From NCBI RefSeq assembly GCF_019100495.1, contig NZ_JAHRVA010000002.1, positions 1 through 64,000 of the forward strand: 64,000 bases of DNA, read 5' to 3'. Under the pieces are notes generated by a model. That model saw nothing but the letters and a program-made list of their open reading frames with translations. It searched no databases and was not told the DNA's origin. Position numbers and translations under genes: made by a program. Positions within the stretch are counted from its first letter, which is position 1, and the number at the start of each line of letters is the position of its first letter. Positions 16,551 through 25,770 of the stretch are shown here, piece after piece. Source of the DNA: Falsochrobactrum tianjinense. Lineage in GTDB: Bacteria; Pseudomonadota; Alphaproteobacteria; Rhizobiales; Rhizobiaceae.

Positions 16551-16589
16551 TCCATTCCTCCATGAATCCGAAACTGCTTCTAGCATATG

Positions 16590-16603
16590 GTAGACTAGTA
16601 TGG
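16590..16603. promoter_or_regulatory. Candidate GntR operator of uxuAB
   Basis: GTAGACTAGTATGG matches 10 of 14 bases of the site at 10063 (shared GTA-ACTAG-AT). It lies 40-53 bp upstream of the uxuA start codon. Confidence 0.55.
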
Positions 16604-16948
16604 AAGATAGTTGGGCGCACTCACTTTCAACTAAATTTCACTCTGGGAAGAAGTTTCGAGGGGTGATTCCGGCCTGCCGTCACGGCGATGTGCGCGTCCA
16701 AAGGCGAAATGTGTTTCGATCTGGGACAAAAATCATTGTCGACTTCGTCAGATCAAAGGGCATTTCGTCAATATGTATAGGATTAGCGCAGAATATTATC
16801 GATTTAACGGGTTGTTTGTTCAAACATTCGATGGAAGAGTTTCCATCAATAAAGGGCGATTTGAAAAAGGGAGAGGATCGGGGGACCTGTAGCCCGGATA
16901 TTCAGATGGAAAATTTGTGAGCTGATATTTCTGGGAGGAAATTACTGC
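16604..16948. other. Gene-free region upstream of the amidohydrolase
   Basis: A 106-codon plus-strand frame starting at 16600 crosses this region but has no domain character or ribosome site. The sequence is AT-rich and contains the perfect inverted repeat TGTTTG-TT-CAAACA (16813-16826), a possible operator for the amidohydrolase/peptide-importer operon. Confidence 0.45.
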
Positions 16949-18583
16949 ATGCCTGCAAGGCCGGAATTGTACGCCGACACCATTCTGTTTAATGGTACGA
17001 TCTGGTGTGGTTATGAAGAGGGAACCGTCGAGGCACTGGCGATCTGGCAGGGCAAGGTTCTGGCGACGGGAAACCAGACGGAAATCGTGGCCGCCTATAA
17101 GGGCGCCGATACGCGTCTGGTGGACCTCAAGGGCGGTTTCGCCACGCCCGGCCTAAACGATGCGCATCTTCATCTGATTTCGCTCGGATTGACGCTGCAC
17201 TGGATCGACGCGACATCACATGCGGCACCTACGCTCGACAGTTTGCTGGAGGCGATCCGCCGCAAGGCTGCTCAAACGCCGCCCGGCGCGTGGGTCATGG
17301 CGCGCGGCTATGATCAGACAAAACTCGATACGGGACGTCATCCCCTCAAGGAAGAACTGGACGCGGTAGCGCCCGATAACCCGGTCATGCTGGTTCGTGC
17401 CTGCGGGCATGTGGCGATCTTCAATTCCGCTGCTTTCAAGCTGGCGGGGGTGGACGAAAATACGCCCGTACCCGAAGGTGGCCTGATCGGGCAGAAGGAC
17501 GGTAAGTTGACGGGCATGGTCGCGGAAAACGCGCAAGGCCTCGTGCGCGCAGCCATTCCCGACCCCACGACCGAGCAGATGATTGATGCCATTGAGGCGG
17601 CGGGCAATCTGCTGCTTTCCTATGGCATTACCAGCGTCATGGATGCAGCAGTGGGACAGGTTGCCGGTTTCGACGAGATCCGCGCCTATAATCTCGCCCA
17701 GCTGCAAAAGCGCCTGCCAGTGCGTAGCTGGCTGGTGTTGCTCGGCGATCCGGGCAAGTCCATTGTCGAGCAATGCTACGAGACGGGCCTCGTTTCCGGC
17801 GTTGGCGACGATATGGTCAGGATCGGTGCCGTCAAGATATTCCTCGACGGATCGGCGGGCGGGCGCACCGCATGGATGAGCAGGCCCTATCTGGGTGACG
17901 ACAACAATACGGGTGTGCAGATTCTACCCGATGCAGAGCTTGAAGCTCTGGTGCTCGACTGGCACGGAAAGGGCTACCAGTTCGCTTGTCACGCCATTGG
18001 CGATGCGGCAATCGGCCAGCTTATCACCGCTTATGAAAAGGCGCTTGCCGTGCATCCCGATGCTGACCGGCGACACCGCATCGAACATTGCGGCTTTTCC
18101 ACATCGCAGCAGCACGAACGCATGCGCAAAGCGGGCATTTATCCGTGTCCGCAGCAGGTTTTCATTTATGATTTCGGCGATGCCTATATTTCCGTTCTGG
18201 GTGAGGAAAGGGCGCTGCCGAGCTATCCATTGAAGACATGGAAGAACCTTGGATTCAAGCCTGCGACAGGCAGCGATTCGCCCGTTTGCCATCCCAATCC
18301 CTATCCGAACATCTATTCCATGCTGACGCGGGAAACCGGCAAAGGGACGGTGATGGATGCGAATGAGCGGGTTACGATCGAAGAGGCCTTGCAGGTCTAT
18401 ACCGAATATGGTGCATTCTCCCAGAAGCTTGAGAATGCGAAGGGGAGGCTTGTACCGGGGCAGATGGCGGACATTGCGGTTTTCTCACGTAACATGCTGA
18501 CTGCAAAGCCGGAGGAAATCCTGAACGATACGCAATGCATGCTCACCATTCGCGGGGGCGAAGTGGTGTTCGAGCGTCAATAA
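16949..18583 (+). CDS. Amidohydrolase family 3 protein (YtcJ-like)
   Basis: 544-residue metal-dependent hydrolase. The beta-sandwich N-terminus precedes the first metal motif NDAHLHL (~71-77); further ligands occur in CHAIGDAAI (~347), RRHRIEHCG (~371-379) and the barrel Asp in GSDSPV (~445). Members hydrolyse amides, cyclic amides or N-acyl amino acids. Start ATG follows GGGAGG by 10 nt. It is immediately followed by a peptide-type ABC importer, so it probably acts on the imported peptide or amide; the substrate cannot be named. It is predicted cytoplasmic (no signal peptide). Confidence 0.88.
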   Translation: MPARPELYADTILFNGTIWCGYEEGTVEALAIWQGKVLATGNQTEIVAAYKGADTRLVDLKGGFATPGLNDAHLHLISLGLTLHWIDATSHAAPTLDSLLEAIRRKAAQTPPGAWVMARGYDQTKLDTGRHPLKEELDAVAPDNPVMLVRACGHVAIFNSAAFKLAGVDENTPVPEGGLIGQKDGKLTGMVAENAQGLVRAAIPDPTTEQMIDAIEAAGNLLLSYGITSVMDAAVGQVAGFDEIRAYNLAQLQKRLPVRSWLVLLGDPGKSIVEQCYETGLVSGVGDDMVRIGAVKIFLDGSAGGRTAWMSRPYLGDDNNTGVQILPDAELEALVLDWHGKGYQFACHAIGDAAIGQLITAYEKALAVHPDADRRHRIEHCGFSTSQQHERMRKAGIYPCPQQVFIYDFGDAYISVLGEERALPSYPLKTWKNLGFKPATGSDSPVCHPNPYPNIYSMLTRETGKGTVMDANERVTIEEALQVYTEYGAFSQKLENAKGRLVPGQMADIAVFSRNMLTAKPEEILNDTQCMLTIRGGEVVFERQ

Positions 18584-18594
18584 GCCGGGGGGCG

Positions 18595-18627
18595 CCGGGC
18601 GGTTTGGCATCTTGCTGTGCCGCCCGG
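18595..18627 (+). terminator. Intercistronic hairpin
   Basis: CCGGGCGG and CCGCCCGG pair perfectly around a 17-nt loop, between the amidohydrolase stop and the binding-protein gene. No T-run follows, so partial termination or mRNA processing is more likely than full termination. Confidence 0.55.
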
Positions 18628-18674
18628 ATAAACGGTCCGGAAGAACCAGAACAATAATCTTAAAGGGGAAAGAA

Positions 18675-20270
18675 ATGAAAAAATTCGCATTGATGGCAGC
18701 TTTGTCCGCCGTACTGATGGCGGGAACTGCGGCTTACGCCGCCGATGAGCCGCGTTCGGGTGGCGTTGTGAATTTCGTAGCGCCCTATGGGGACAGTTTT
18801 TCGTCGCTTGATATTCACGCTTCGCCTGCCACGCAGGACGAATTTTACGCCAAGGCCATTCATCGCACGCTTTATGATTGGGACGCTAACGAAAACACGC
18901 CGGTCCTCGGGCTTGCCACAGAAGTGAGCGCTTCAGATGACAAGCTGACCTATACATACAAGCTCCGCCAGGATGCCTACTTCCATAATGGAAAACAGCT
19001 GACGGCAGATGATATCATCTGGAGCTATACAAGGATGATGGACCCCAAAAAGGCATTCCCTCCGGCTCGTTATATCGCTGAAATAAAAGGGGCAGATGAA
19101 TACACGCAAGGTAAAGCCGAGGAAATTTCCGGCCTGAAAAAGATCGATGACCATACGCTTGAAATCACGCTCAACCAGCCGATCGATCCCAAATTCCTCT
19201 TCATGCGCAACAATACCGCGATTTATCCCGCTGGTGAAGGCGATAGCGAGGAATTCCAGCGTCATCCTGTCGGGCTTGGGCCTTATAAATTTGCCGAGTA
19301 TATTCCCGGCTCGCGCCTGACGGTCGAGAAATGGGACAAATATTACGAAAAAGGCAAGCCCTACGCCGACAAGATCAATATCATGATCATGGGTGATGCG
19401 GCGGCGCGCGACGTTGCCTTCCGCAACAAGGAAATCGATGTGGCGGTGTTGGGCTCGGCGCAATATGTAGCCTACCAACAAGATCCGGAACTGTCGAAGA
19501 ACCTGCTGGAAGTGGCTGAGGTCTATACGCGCATGGTTGGTTTTAATCCCGACCATAAACCGTTTCAGGACAAGCGCGTCCGCCAGGCAATCAATTATGC
19601 TATCGACAGCGATTTGATCATAAAACGCCTCGTCAAGGACAAGGCATATCGCGCAGTGAGTTGGCTGCCAAATTCTTCGCCAGCCTTCGACAAGGATGCA
19701 AAGCCTTATCCCTATGATCCGGAAAAGGCGAAAGCCCTGCTAGCTGAAGCCGGCTATCCGGACGGCTTCGAGTTTGAATTGACGGCGACGCAAAACGAAA
19801 GCTGGGGTCTGACCATTGTTGAGGCCATAATTCCGATGCTCGACAAGGTTGGCATCAAGGTCAAGGCCAAGCCGGTGGAGGCTTCCGTGCTTTCCGAGGT
19901 GGTGCCAAGCGGTAATTTCCAGGCTTTCATGTGGTCGCTTGAAAGCGGGCCCGATCCGCTGACATCGCTACAGTGCTTCTATTCCAAGACGCCGCAATCG
20001 GCTTGTAACTATCAGAAGTTTGCCAATGCGGATTTCGACAAGCTGATTGACGATGCGAAGCTAGCCGCGACGGAAGAAGAGAAGAACGAGCTTCTGCGCA
20101 AGGCCAACAATCTGTTGCAGGAGGAAGCGCCGGTCTGGTTCTTCAACTACAACAAGGCCGTTATGGCTTATCAGCCATGGCTGCACGGCCTTCAACCCAA
20201 CTCCGCCGAGCTTGCTATTCAATCCTACGAAAAATTGTGGGTAGACGAAACGGTTCCGTCCGGGCGCTGA
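18675..20270 (+). CDS. Peptide ABC transporter substrate-binding protein (DppA/OppA family)
   Basis: 531-residue SBP_bac_5 protein. The signal peptide is MKKFALMAALSAVLMAGTAAYA; LTYTYKLRQDAYFHNGKQLTADDIIWSY (in parts ~87-120) is the hallmark of the dipeptide/oligopeptide/nickel family. The start at 18675 follows AAAGGGGAAAG and gives the proper signal peptide. It is the first gene of a full importer (two permeases, two ATPases) and follows an amidohydrolase. Ligand probably a short peptide or amide; not determinable here. Confidence 0.92.
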   Translation: MKKFALMAALSAVLMAGTAAYAADEPRSGGVVNFVAPYGDSFSSLDIHASPATQDEFYAKAIHRTLYDWDANENTPVLGLATEVSASDDKLTYTYKLRQDAYFHNGKQLTADDIIWSYTRMMDPKKAFPPARYIAEIKGADEYTQGKAEEISGLKKIDDHTLEITLNQPIDPKFLFMRNNTAIYPAGEGDSEEFQRHPVGLGPYKFAEYIPGSRLTVEKWDKYYEKGKPYADKINIMIMGDAAARDVAFRNKEIDVAVLGSAQYVAYQQDPELSKNLLEVAEVYTRMVGFNPDHKPFQDKRVRQAINYAIDSDLIIKRLVKDKAYRAVSWLPNSSPAFDKDAKPYPYDPEKAKALLAEAGYPDGFEFELTATQNESWGLTIVEAIIPMLDKVGIKVKAKPVEASVLSEVVPSGNFQAFMWSLESGPDPLTSLQCFYSKTPQSACNYQKFANADFDKLIDDAKLAATEEEKNELLRKANNLLQEEAPVWFFNYNKAVMAYQPWLHGLQPNSAELAIQSYEKLWVDETVPSGR

Positions 20271-20289
20271 TCCCCGGTCGAACAGGATC

Positions 20290-20318
20290 GGCCCGCTCCA
20301 GCTAAACTGGTGCGGGCC
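20290..20318 (+). terminator. Intercistronic hairpin after peptide-binding gene
   Basis: GGCCCGC-T-CCAG and CTGG-T-GCGGGCC form an 11-bp stem with 5-nt loop CTAAA. It lies between the binding-protein and first permease genes, as in the window's other importers. Confidence 0.65.
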
Positions 20319-20370
20319 ACTGATCCCCTTTGCTCCAGCGCCTTGAGCGCTGATACGGAAGGAGGACCGT

Positions 20371-21306
20371 GTGCTTTATTTTATCGTGCGGCGTGTCTTG
20401 CAGATGATACCGACCATCATAGCGGTATCCTTGCTGATATTTGTCATTTTCAGCGTGGTGCCGGGCAGCATCGCGTCCGGACTGGTCGCCAGCGGCAAGG
20501 GTATGAATGACCCCAGAGCCGTGGAGAAGATCACTAAGGAATTTGGGCTGGACAAGCCGGTCTACGTGCGCTTCGGCAATTATCTGGTGCAGCTTGCCCA
20601 GTTCGATCTTGGTACGTCCCATCGCTCGCGCCAGCCTGTCGCCACGCTCATTCAGGAGCGCATGTGGCCGACGCTTAAACTTGCTTTCGCTGCGATGGGC
20701 TTTGCCATTCTCATCGGCGTGCCGCTGGGTTTCATCGCAGCTCTCAGGCCCGGAAGCCTCCTCGACAGCGTGACCATGATCGGTGCGGTTTCGGGTCTGT
20801 CGTTGCCGCAATTCTGGCTCGGCCTGCTTGCAATGTATCTGTTTGCGCTCACACTCGGCTGGTTGCCCAGTTTTGGCTATGGCGATGGCGGCATACGCAA
20901 TATCATCCTGCCCGCCATGACATTGGGCGTTGCTCCTTTGGCGCTTCTTGCGCGCACGACGCGCGCGGCGGTTCTCGAAGTGATGAATGCGGATTTCATT
21001 CGCACCGCGCGCTCAAAGGGCATGAGCAGCTTCCGGCTTGTCAAATGGCATGTGGGGCGCAATGCGCTGGTGCTCATCATCACCACGATCGGCCTCCAGT
21101 TCGGTTCGATGATGGGGCAGGCGGTCGTGGTGGAAAAGCTTTTCTCCTGGCCGGGGCTCGGATCGCTTCTCATCGACAGCGTTTCATTGCGCGACATTCC
21201 GGTCGTGCAGGGAGCAATCCTCGTGATCGTATTGTGGTTTCTGGTCATCAATACGATCGTTGACATTCTTTACGCGGTCATCGATCCGCGCATAAGCCAC
21301 GAGTAA
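20371..21306 (+). CDS. Peptide ABC transporter permease (DppB family)
   Basis: 311 residues, six predicted spans. N-terminal MLYFIVRRVLQMIPTIIAVS is the typical first span of DppB/OppB proteins. The EAA loop is visible as FIRTARSKGMSSFRLVKWHVGRNA (split, ~210-232). The start is GTG at 20371 with GGAAGGAGGA 4 nt upstream. It pairs with the DppC-type permease that starts 4 nt after its stop codon. Confidence 0.93.
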   Translation: MLYFIVRRVLQMIPTIIAVSLLIFVIFSVVPGSIASGLVASGKGMNDPRAVEKITKEFGLDKPVYVRFGNYLVQLAQFDLGTSHRSRQPVATLIQERMWPTLKLAFAAMGFAILIGVPLGFIAALRPGSLLDSVTMIGAVSGLSLPQFWLGLLAMYLFALTLGWLPSFGYGDGGIRNIILPAMTLGVAPLALLARTTRAAVLEVMNADFIRTARSKGMSSFRLVKWHVGRNALVLIITTIGLQFGSMMGQAVVVEKLFSWPGLGSLLIDSVSLRDIPVVQGAILVIVLWFLVINTIVDILYAVIDPRISHE

Positions 21307-21310
21307 GCTC

Positions 21311-22132
21311 ATGAATCTGCGTTTCAATTTCGTACTCGGCGGGGTTCTGTGCGTCATCATGCTGTTGGGTGCGGTGTTCGCACCCTTTCTCGCTCATTAT
21401 CACCCGGTGATGGACGCCGATCTGATGAGTGCGGAAATGCCGCCTGATGCACAATTCTGGTTCGGCACGGACGCACAGGGCCGCGATGTCTTTACGCGCA
21501 TTCTTTATGGTGCGCGGGTCTCGCTGACCGTCGGCATCGTTTCCCAGTGCATCAATACAGTCATCGGCCTTTGTTTCGGTATTTCCGCCGGTTATTTCGG
21601 TGGCTGGTGGGATGATTTCGTCAATGGCCTCACCAATTTGATGCTGGCCATTCCGTCGCTGATCTTTGCTCTCGCCATCATGTCCGTGCTTGGGCCGGGC
21701 CTGCCAAGCCTGTTGCTGGCGCTTGGCCTCACCAACTGGTCATGGACCTGCCGCATCGCGCGCAGCTCCACCTTGTCACTGAAAAAGCAGGGCTATGTGC
21801 AGGCGGCAAAGACGCTTGGTTATAGCGATATCCGTATCATGATCACGCAGATCGTGCCCAATATGATCGGCCCGATTCTGGTTATCGGGACGCTCGGCAT
21901 GGGCGATGCGATCCTTGCGGAAGCGGCCCTTTCCTATCTTGGCCTGGGTATCAGCCCGCCATCACCGAGCTGGGGCAATATGCTCACCGATGCGCGCGAA
22001 CTGATCGTGAATGCGCCATGGGCTGCGATCTTCCCCGGTATTGCAATCTTCCTCACCGTGCTTGGGCTCAATCTCTTCGGGGATGGTCTGCGCGACTGGC
22101 TTGACCCGCATATGAGGACGCGCAAGATATGA
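21311..22132 (+). CDS. Peptide ABC transporter permease (DppC family)
   Basis: 273-residue partner permease. The periplasmic motif [20 protein letters not shown] (~50-69) and the coupling loop [23 protein letters not shown] (split, ~160-183) are diagnostic of DppC/OppC. Its end overlaps the ATPase gene by ATGA. Length (273) and six-span pattern are normal. Confidence 0.93.
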   Translation: MNLRFNFVLGGVLCVIMLLGAVFAPFLAHYHPVMDADLMSAEMPPDAQFWFGTDAQGRDVFTRILYGARVSLTVGIVSQCINTVIGLCFGISAGYFGGWWDDFVNGLTNLMLAIPSLIFALAIMSVLGPGLPSLLLALGLTNWSWTCRIARSSTLSLKKQGYVQAAKTLGYSDIRIMITQIVPNMIGPILVIGTLGMGDAILAEAALSYLGLGISPPSPSWGNMLTDARELIVNAPWAAIFPGIAIFLTVLGLNLFGDGLRDWLDPHMRTRKI

Positions 22133-23109
22133 GTGAAAACATGCTTCTGGAGGTGGATAAACTCCGCCTCGACATCGTATCCGGCAGCCGCAGGCATAAT
22201 GTGGTGGAAGATGTTTCTTTTACCATTCGTCGGGGAGAAACTTTCGGCCTGGTTGGTGAATCGGGTTGCGGCAAGAGCATCACGGCCCTGTCGATGATCG
22301 GCCTGCTGCGCAAGCCGCTGGCCATCACCGGTGGCTCCATCCGCTTCAAGGGACAGGATTTGCGTTTGGCATCGGCGCGTGAAATGCGCAAGCTGCGAGG
22401 AAACCGCATCGCCATGATCTTTCAGGAACCGATGACGGCGCTTAATCCGCTATCGTCGGTGGGACGGCAGATCGCTGAAATGTTCGTACTGCATCAGGGT
22501 GCGACCTGGCATGAGGCGGAACGCAAGGCGGTCGAGGCATTGGCGAGCGTGCAGGTTCCTGCTCCTGATCAGCGGGTGAAAAACTATCCCCACCAAATGT
22601 CAGGGGGGATGCGCCAGCGTGTCATGATCGCCATTGCGCTGGCCTGTAATCCCGATCTTTTGATCGCAGATGAGCCGACAACCGCGCTTGATGTGACTGT
22701 GCAGGCGGAAATCCTGCGTCTGATGCATGAATTGTGTAATGCGCGCGGCACGTCCGTACTGATGATCAGCCACGATCTGGGGGTGATCGCCAAAATGTGC
22801 CGCCGCGTCGGCGTCATGTATGCGGGACATCTGGTCGAAGAGCGCGGGACGGCGGATTTGTTTCACCATCCTTCGCATCCCTATGCGCAAGGGCTTCTCG
22901 CGTCGCTGCCGCAACTCGGCTCACGCCAGAGCGAAGGCCAGCGGCGCTTGCAGGAAATCGAGGGCGTCGTGCCGTCCATTTCCGCTTTTCCAAAGGGATG
23001 CCGGTTCGAGCCGCGCTGTACGCGCGCGACCGACATATGCCGGGCGTCTCCGCCTGAACAGACTCCGCTGGCGGATACTGGTTTCGTGAGGTGTTTCCAC
23101 CATGATTGA
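22129..23109 (+). CDS. Peptide ABC transporter ATP-binding protein (DppD family)
   Basis: 326 residues with Walker A GESGCGKS (~42-49), Q-loop [10 protein letters not shown], signature [15 protein letters not shown], Walker [14 protein letters not shown] and switch His MISHDLG. The C-terminal oligopeptide-transporter extension ([20 protein letters not shown], ~285-305) with its cysteines is present. It overlaps both DppC-type and DppF-type neighbours. Confidence 0.94.
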   Translation: MSENMLLEVDKLRLDIVSGSRRHNVVEDVSFTIRRGETFGLVGESGCGKSITALSMIGLLRKPLAITGGSIRFKGQDLRLASAREMRKLRGNRIAMIFQEPMTALNPLSSVGRQIAEMFVLHQGATWHEAERKAVEALASVQVPAPDQRVKNYPHQMSGGMRQRVMIAIALACNPDLLIADEPTTALDVTVQAEILRLMHELCNARGTSVLMISHDLGVIAKMCRRVGVMYAGHLVEERGTADLFHHPSHPYAQGLLASLPQLGSRQSEGQRRLQEIEGVVPSISAFPKGCRFEPRCTRATDICRASPPEQTPLADTGFVRCFHHD

Positions 23110-24094
23110 CAGGGCAACCTATTCAACCGCACTTGCCGAGCCGCTGGTCCGCATCGACGATCTGTGCGTCTATTTTCCCATCGGCAACGGATTGTTCAGC
23201 CGGTCCAAGCAATTGCTGCGGGCAGTCAACAATCTCAGCCTGACGCTGAACAAGGGCGAATGTCTGTCGGTTGTCGGTGAATCGGGCTGCGGAAAGTCAA
23301 CGTTGGCCCTTTCCATTGTCGGCCTTCAGAAGCCTACTCATGGGGAGATCTATTTCGAGGGCAAGCCGATTACCGGTAAGGACGAGCCGTCCCGGCTGGA
23401 GCGGGCGAAAATGGCGCAAATGGTGTTTCAGGACCCCTTCGCTTCGCTCAATCCGCGCCAGACGGTCTATACTTCGCTGGCGGCTCCCTTGCGTATTCAT
23501 GGTATCAGCAACCGTAGCGAGCTTGATGGGCGGCTGGAAGAAATCCTGCGTCTTGTTGGCCTGAAGCCCGAACAGGCCAAGCGTTATCCGCATGAATTTT
23601 CCGGTGGCCAGCGCCAGCGTATCGGCATTGCGCGCGCGCTTTTGCTCAATCCCAAAGTGATCGTCCTCGATGAGCCGGTATCGGCACTCGATGTTTCAAT
23701 CCGGGCGCAGATCATCAACCTGCTGCTGGAACTCAAAGAGCGGCTTGGCCTCTCCTACATCATGATCAGCCATGATCTGAGCGTGGTCGAACATATGAGC
23801 GATCGTGTGGCGGTGATGTATTTCGGGCAGGTGGTGGAAACGGGGCCGTGGAACCAGATTTTCTCCAACCCTACGCATCCCTATACGCGGCGGCTCATCA
23901 GTGCCATTCCCGATCCAATGACCGAACTTGCGGGTGGAAAGCTGATCGATGAAAGCGTGCCCCCAACGCCCCCGGCAGGCTATGAATTCTATCCGAGTAG
24001 CTTCGGCACGCATGATGTGCATGAGGTGCCCCCGCCGACCCGGTTAGTGGATATTGGTGGCGAGCAGAGCGTTCGGGTCATCGAGGAGGCGTGA
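23102..24094 (+). CDS. Peptide ABC transporter ATP-binding protein (DppF family)
   Basis: 330 residues: Walker [12 protein letters not shown] (~60-70), FQDPFASLNPRQTV, signature FSGGQRQRIGIARAL, Walker B VIVLDEPVSALDV, MISHDLSVVEHMSD. It is the second ATPase of the peptide importer and overlaps DppD by 8 bp. The C-terminus differs from DppD in lacking the cysteine cluster, instead ending VRVIEEA. Its stop lies 6 bp from the converging osmoprotectant permease gene. Confidence 0.94.
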   Translation: MIDRATYSTALAEPLVRIDDLCVYFPIGNGLFSRSKQLLRAVNNLSLTLNKGECLSVVGESGCGKSTLALSIVGLQKPTHGEIYFEGKPITGKDEPSRLERAKMAQMVFQDPFASLNPRQTVYTSLAAPLRIHGISNRSELDGRLEEILRLVGLKPEQAKRYPHEFSGGQRQRIGIARALLLNPKVIVLDEPVSALDVSIRAQIINLLLELKERLGLSYIMISHDLSVVEHMSDRVAVMYFGQVVETGPWNQIFSNPTHPYTRRLISAIPDPMTELAGGKLIDESVPPTPPAGYEFYPSSFGTHDVHEVPPPTRLVDIGGEQSVRVIEEA

Positions 24095-24100
24095 GCCAGT

Positions 24101-24832
24101 TTAAGTGGTTTTAGCCCGCAGCTTCTGCTCGCCGAGAACGAAAGCGCTGTTGATGAGAATGGCCAGGGCCGCGACAATCAGGCCCCCTTGCAGGACGAAG
24201 GCGGTATTGCCCGACAGAAGACCTGCGACAATGACCTCGCCCAGCGTGCTTGCGGCAACGGTTGAGCCGATGGTTGCGGTCGCAAGCGAAATGATCGTGC
24301 TCAGCCTTATGCCCGAGAGGATGACTGGAAGGGCCAGAGGAAGCTCGACCTTGAACAGCAATTGCGGTTCGGTCATCCCCATGCTGCGCCCCGCATCCAC
24401 CACCGAAGCGTCAAGCTCGGTCAGCCCGGTCAGCGTATTTTCAAATATTGGCAGCAGGCCATAAAGCACCAGCGCTATGAAGGTCGGCACCGAGCCGAAG
24501 CCGAAAACCGGAACTGCGATGGCAAGCACAGCGACCGGAGGAAAGGTCTGGCCGATATTGGCGATGGCGCGCGAGAACGGCAGGAATTCGCGCCCGCCTG
24601 CCCGGGTCGTCAGAATTCCCAGAGTGACGGCGACGAGCGTCGCGGTAAGTGTTGCAGCCCCCACCAGCACGAGATGATTGATTGTCAGTCTCAACAGTGA
24701 GTTCTGCGTATAGATCGCCGGAGCATTATTGCGCGCATAGGGTGCAAGCAGGCCCTTGAAAAGCTCTGGTTCGAAAAGAAAGGCGCATAGAAATAGCAGT
24801 AGGGCGGCTTTGGCGATTGTACCTGCTCTCAT
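24101..24832 (-). CDS. yehW: Osmoprotectant ABC transporter permease (YehW/OpuCB-like)
   Basis: 243-residue permease of the glycine-betaine/choline family with about six spans. The coupling loop ELDASVVDAGRSMGMTEPQLLF (split, ~137-160) and VELPLALPVILSGIRLS are typical. It is the last gene of a four-gene minus-strand operon binding protein-permease-ATPase-permease, the YehZYXW order, and overlaps the ATPase gene by ATGA. Two different permeases in one operon distinguish this system from ProVWX. Confidence 0.85.
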   Translation of the reverse strand: MRAGTIAKAALLLFLCAFLFEPELFKGLLAPYARNNAPAIYTQNSLLRLTINHLVLVGAATLTATLVAVTLGILTTRAGGREFLPFSRAIANIGQTFPPVAVLAIAVPVFGFGSVPTFIALVLYGLLPIFENTLTGLTELDASVVDAGRSMGMTEPQLLFKVELPLALPVILSGIRLSTIISLATATIGSTVAASTLGEVIVAGLLSGNTAFVLQGGLIVAALAILINSAFVLGEQKLRAKTT

Positions 24833-25770
24833 GATGCCGCCTTGCGGGCATAGTCTTCGATAGCGGTGCGGGTGACGCGCCCGATTATCTTGCCCTCGCG
24901 GCTTACTGGCAGGGCAGGGCGACCCGACCAGAGGCTTGTGCCCAGCGCCTCGCGCAGCGATGCGGAGCTCGCCACCGGCTCACCATCCGCATGACCCGTT
25001 TCGATCAGTCCGCTGACCGTATTGAGGGCGAGCAGTCGGAACACGCGGTCACCGCCGCCGCCAAGCAGCGCGCGGACAAAATCCGTGGCGGGATGGGTGA
25101 TGAGCTGCTCTGGCGTCGCATATTGGAGCAGTTTCCCCTTGTCCATGACCGCAATGCGGGAACCCAGACGGATGGCTTCCTCCATATCATGCGTCACCAG
25201 CACGATTGTCGTGCCGTAATGTTTCTGGATTGCCAGCAGGTCTTCCTGCGCCTTGTCGCGAATGATGGGATCGAGCGCACCGAAAGGCTCATCCATCAAG
25301 AGGATCGCCGGGTTGGAAGCCAATGCGCGGGCTACGCCGATCCGCTGTTTTTCTCCGCCCGAAAGCTCATGCGGCATCCGCTCGCGATAAAGCGCGGGGT
25401 CGAGACGAAACAGCGACAGAAGCTCATCCACACGCTCCGAAATTCGTGTTTTGTTCCAACCGAGCAGCACTGGCACCGTGGCGATGTTTTCGGCGATGGT
25501 GCGATGGGGAAAAAGCCCATGGCCCTGAATCGCATAGCCGATGCCGCGCCGCAGAATATGTGCGGGCAGTTCACGATTGTCGCGGCCATCGATCCGGATC
25601 ATCCCGGAGGTTGGCTCGACAAGGCGGTTGATCATACGCAGCAAGGTGGTCTTGCCTGAACCCGATGTGCCGACGATAACCGCTACATCGCCCGCGTCGA
25701 CGGTCAGTGATACATCGTCTACAGCAGCCTGCGTGCCGTAGATGCGGCTGATATTTGCGATCTCGATCAT
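24829..25770 (-). CDS. yehX: Osmoprotectant ABC transporter ATP-binding protein (YehX-like)
   Basis: 313 residues: Walker A GTSGSGKTTLLRMINRL (~34-50), signature LSGGEKQRIGVARAL, Walker B ILLMDEPFGALDP, switch VTHDMEEAIRLGSRI. The ~60-residue C-terminal part (SGLIETGHADGEP..., GRPALPVSREGKIIGRV) resembles a single CBS-like module, common in this family and possibly regulatory. ATGA overlaps on both sides show tight coupling. Confidence 0.9.
   Translation of the reverse strand: MIEIANISRIYGTQAAVDDVSLTVDAGDVAVIVGTSGSGKTTLLRMINRLVEPTSGMIRIDGRDNRELPAHILRRGIGYAIQGHGLFPHRTIAENIATVPVLLGWNKTRISERVDELLSLFRLDPALYRERMPHELSGGEKQRIGVARALASNPAILLMDEPFGALDPIIRDKAQEDLLAIQKHYGTTIVLVTHDMEEAIRLGSRIAVMDKGKLLQYATPEQLITHPATDFVRALLGGGGDRVFRLLALNTVSGLIETGHADGEPVASSASLREALGTSLWSGRPALPVSREGKIIGRVTRTAIEDYARKAAS

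Noticed and set aside
16600-16920. 106-codon frame upstream of the amidohydrolase
   Set aside because: No ribosome site or domain; it overlaps the uxuA control region and is AT-rich, so treated as intergenic.
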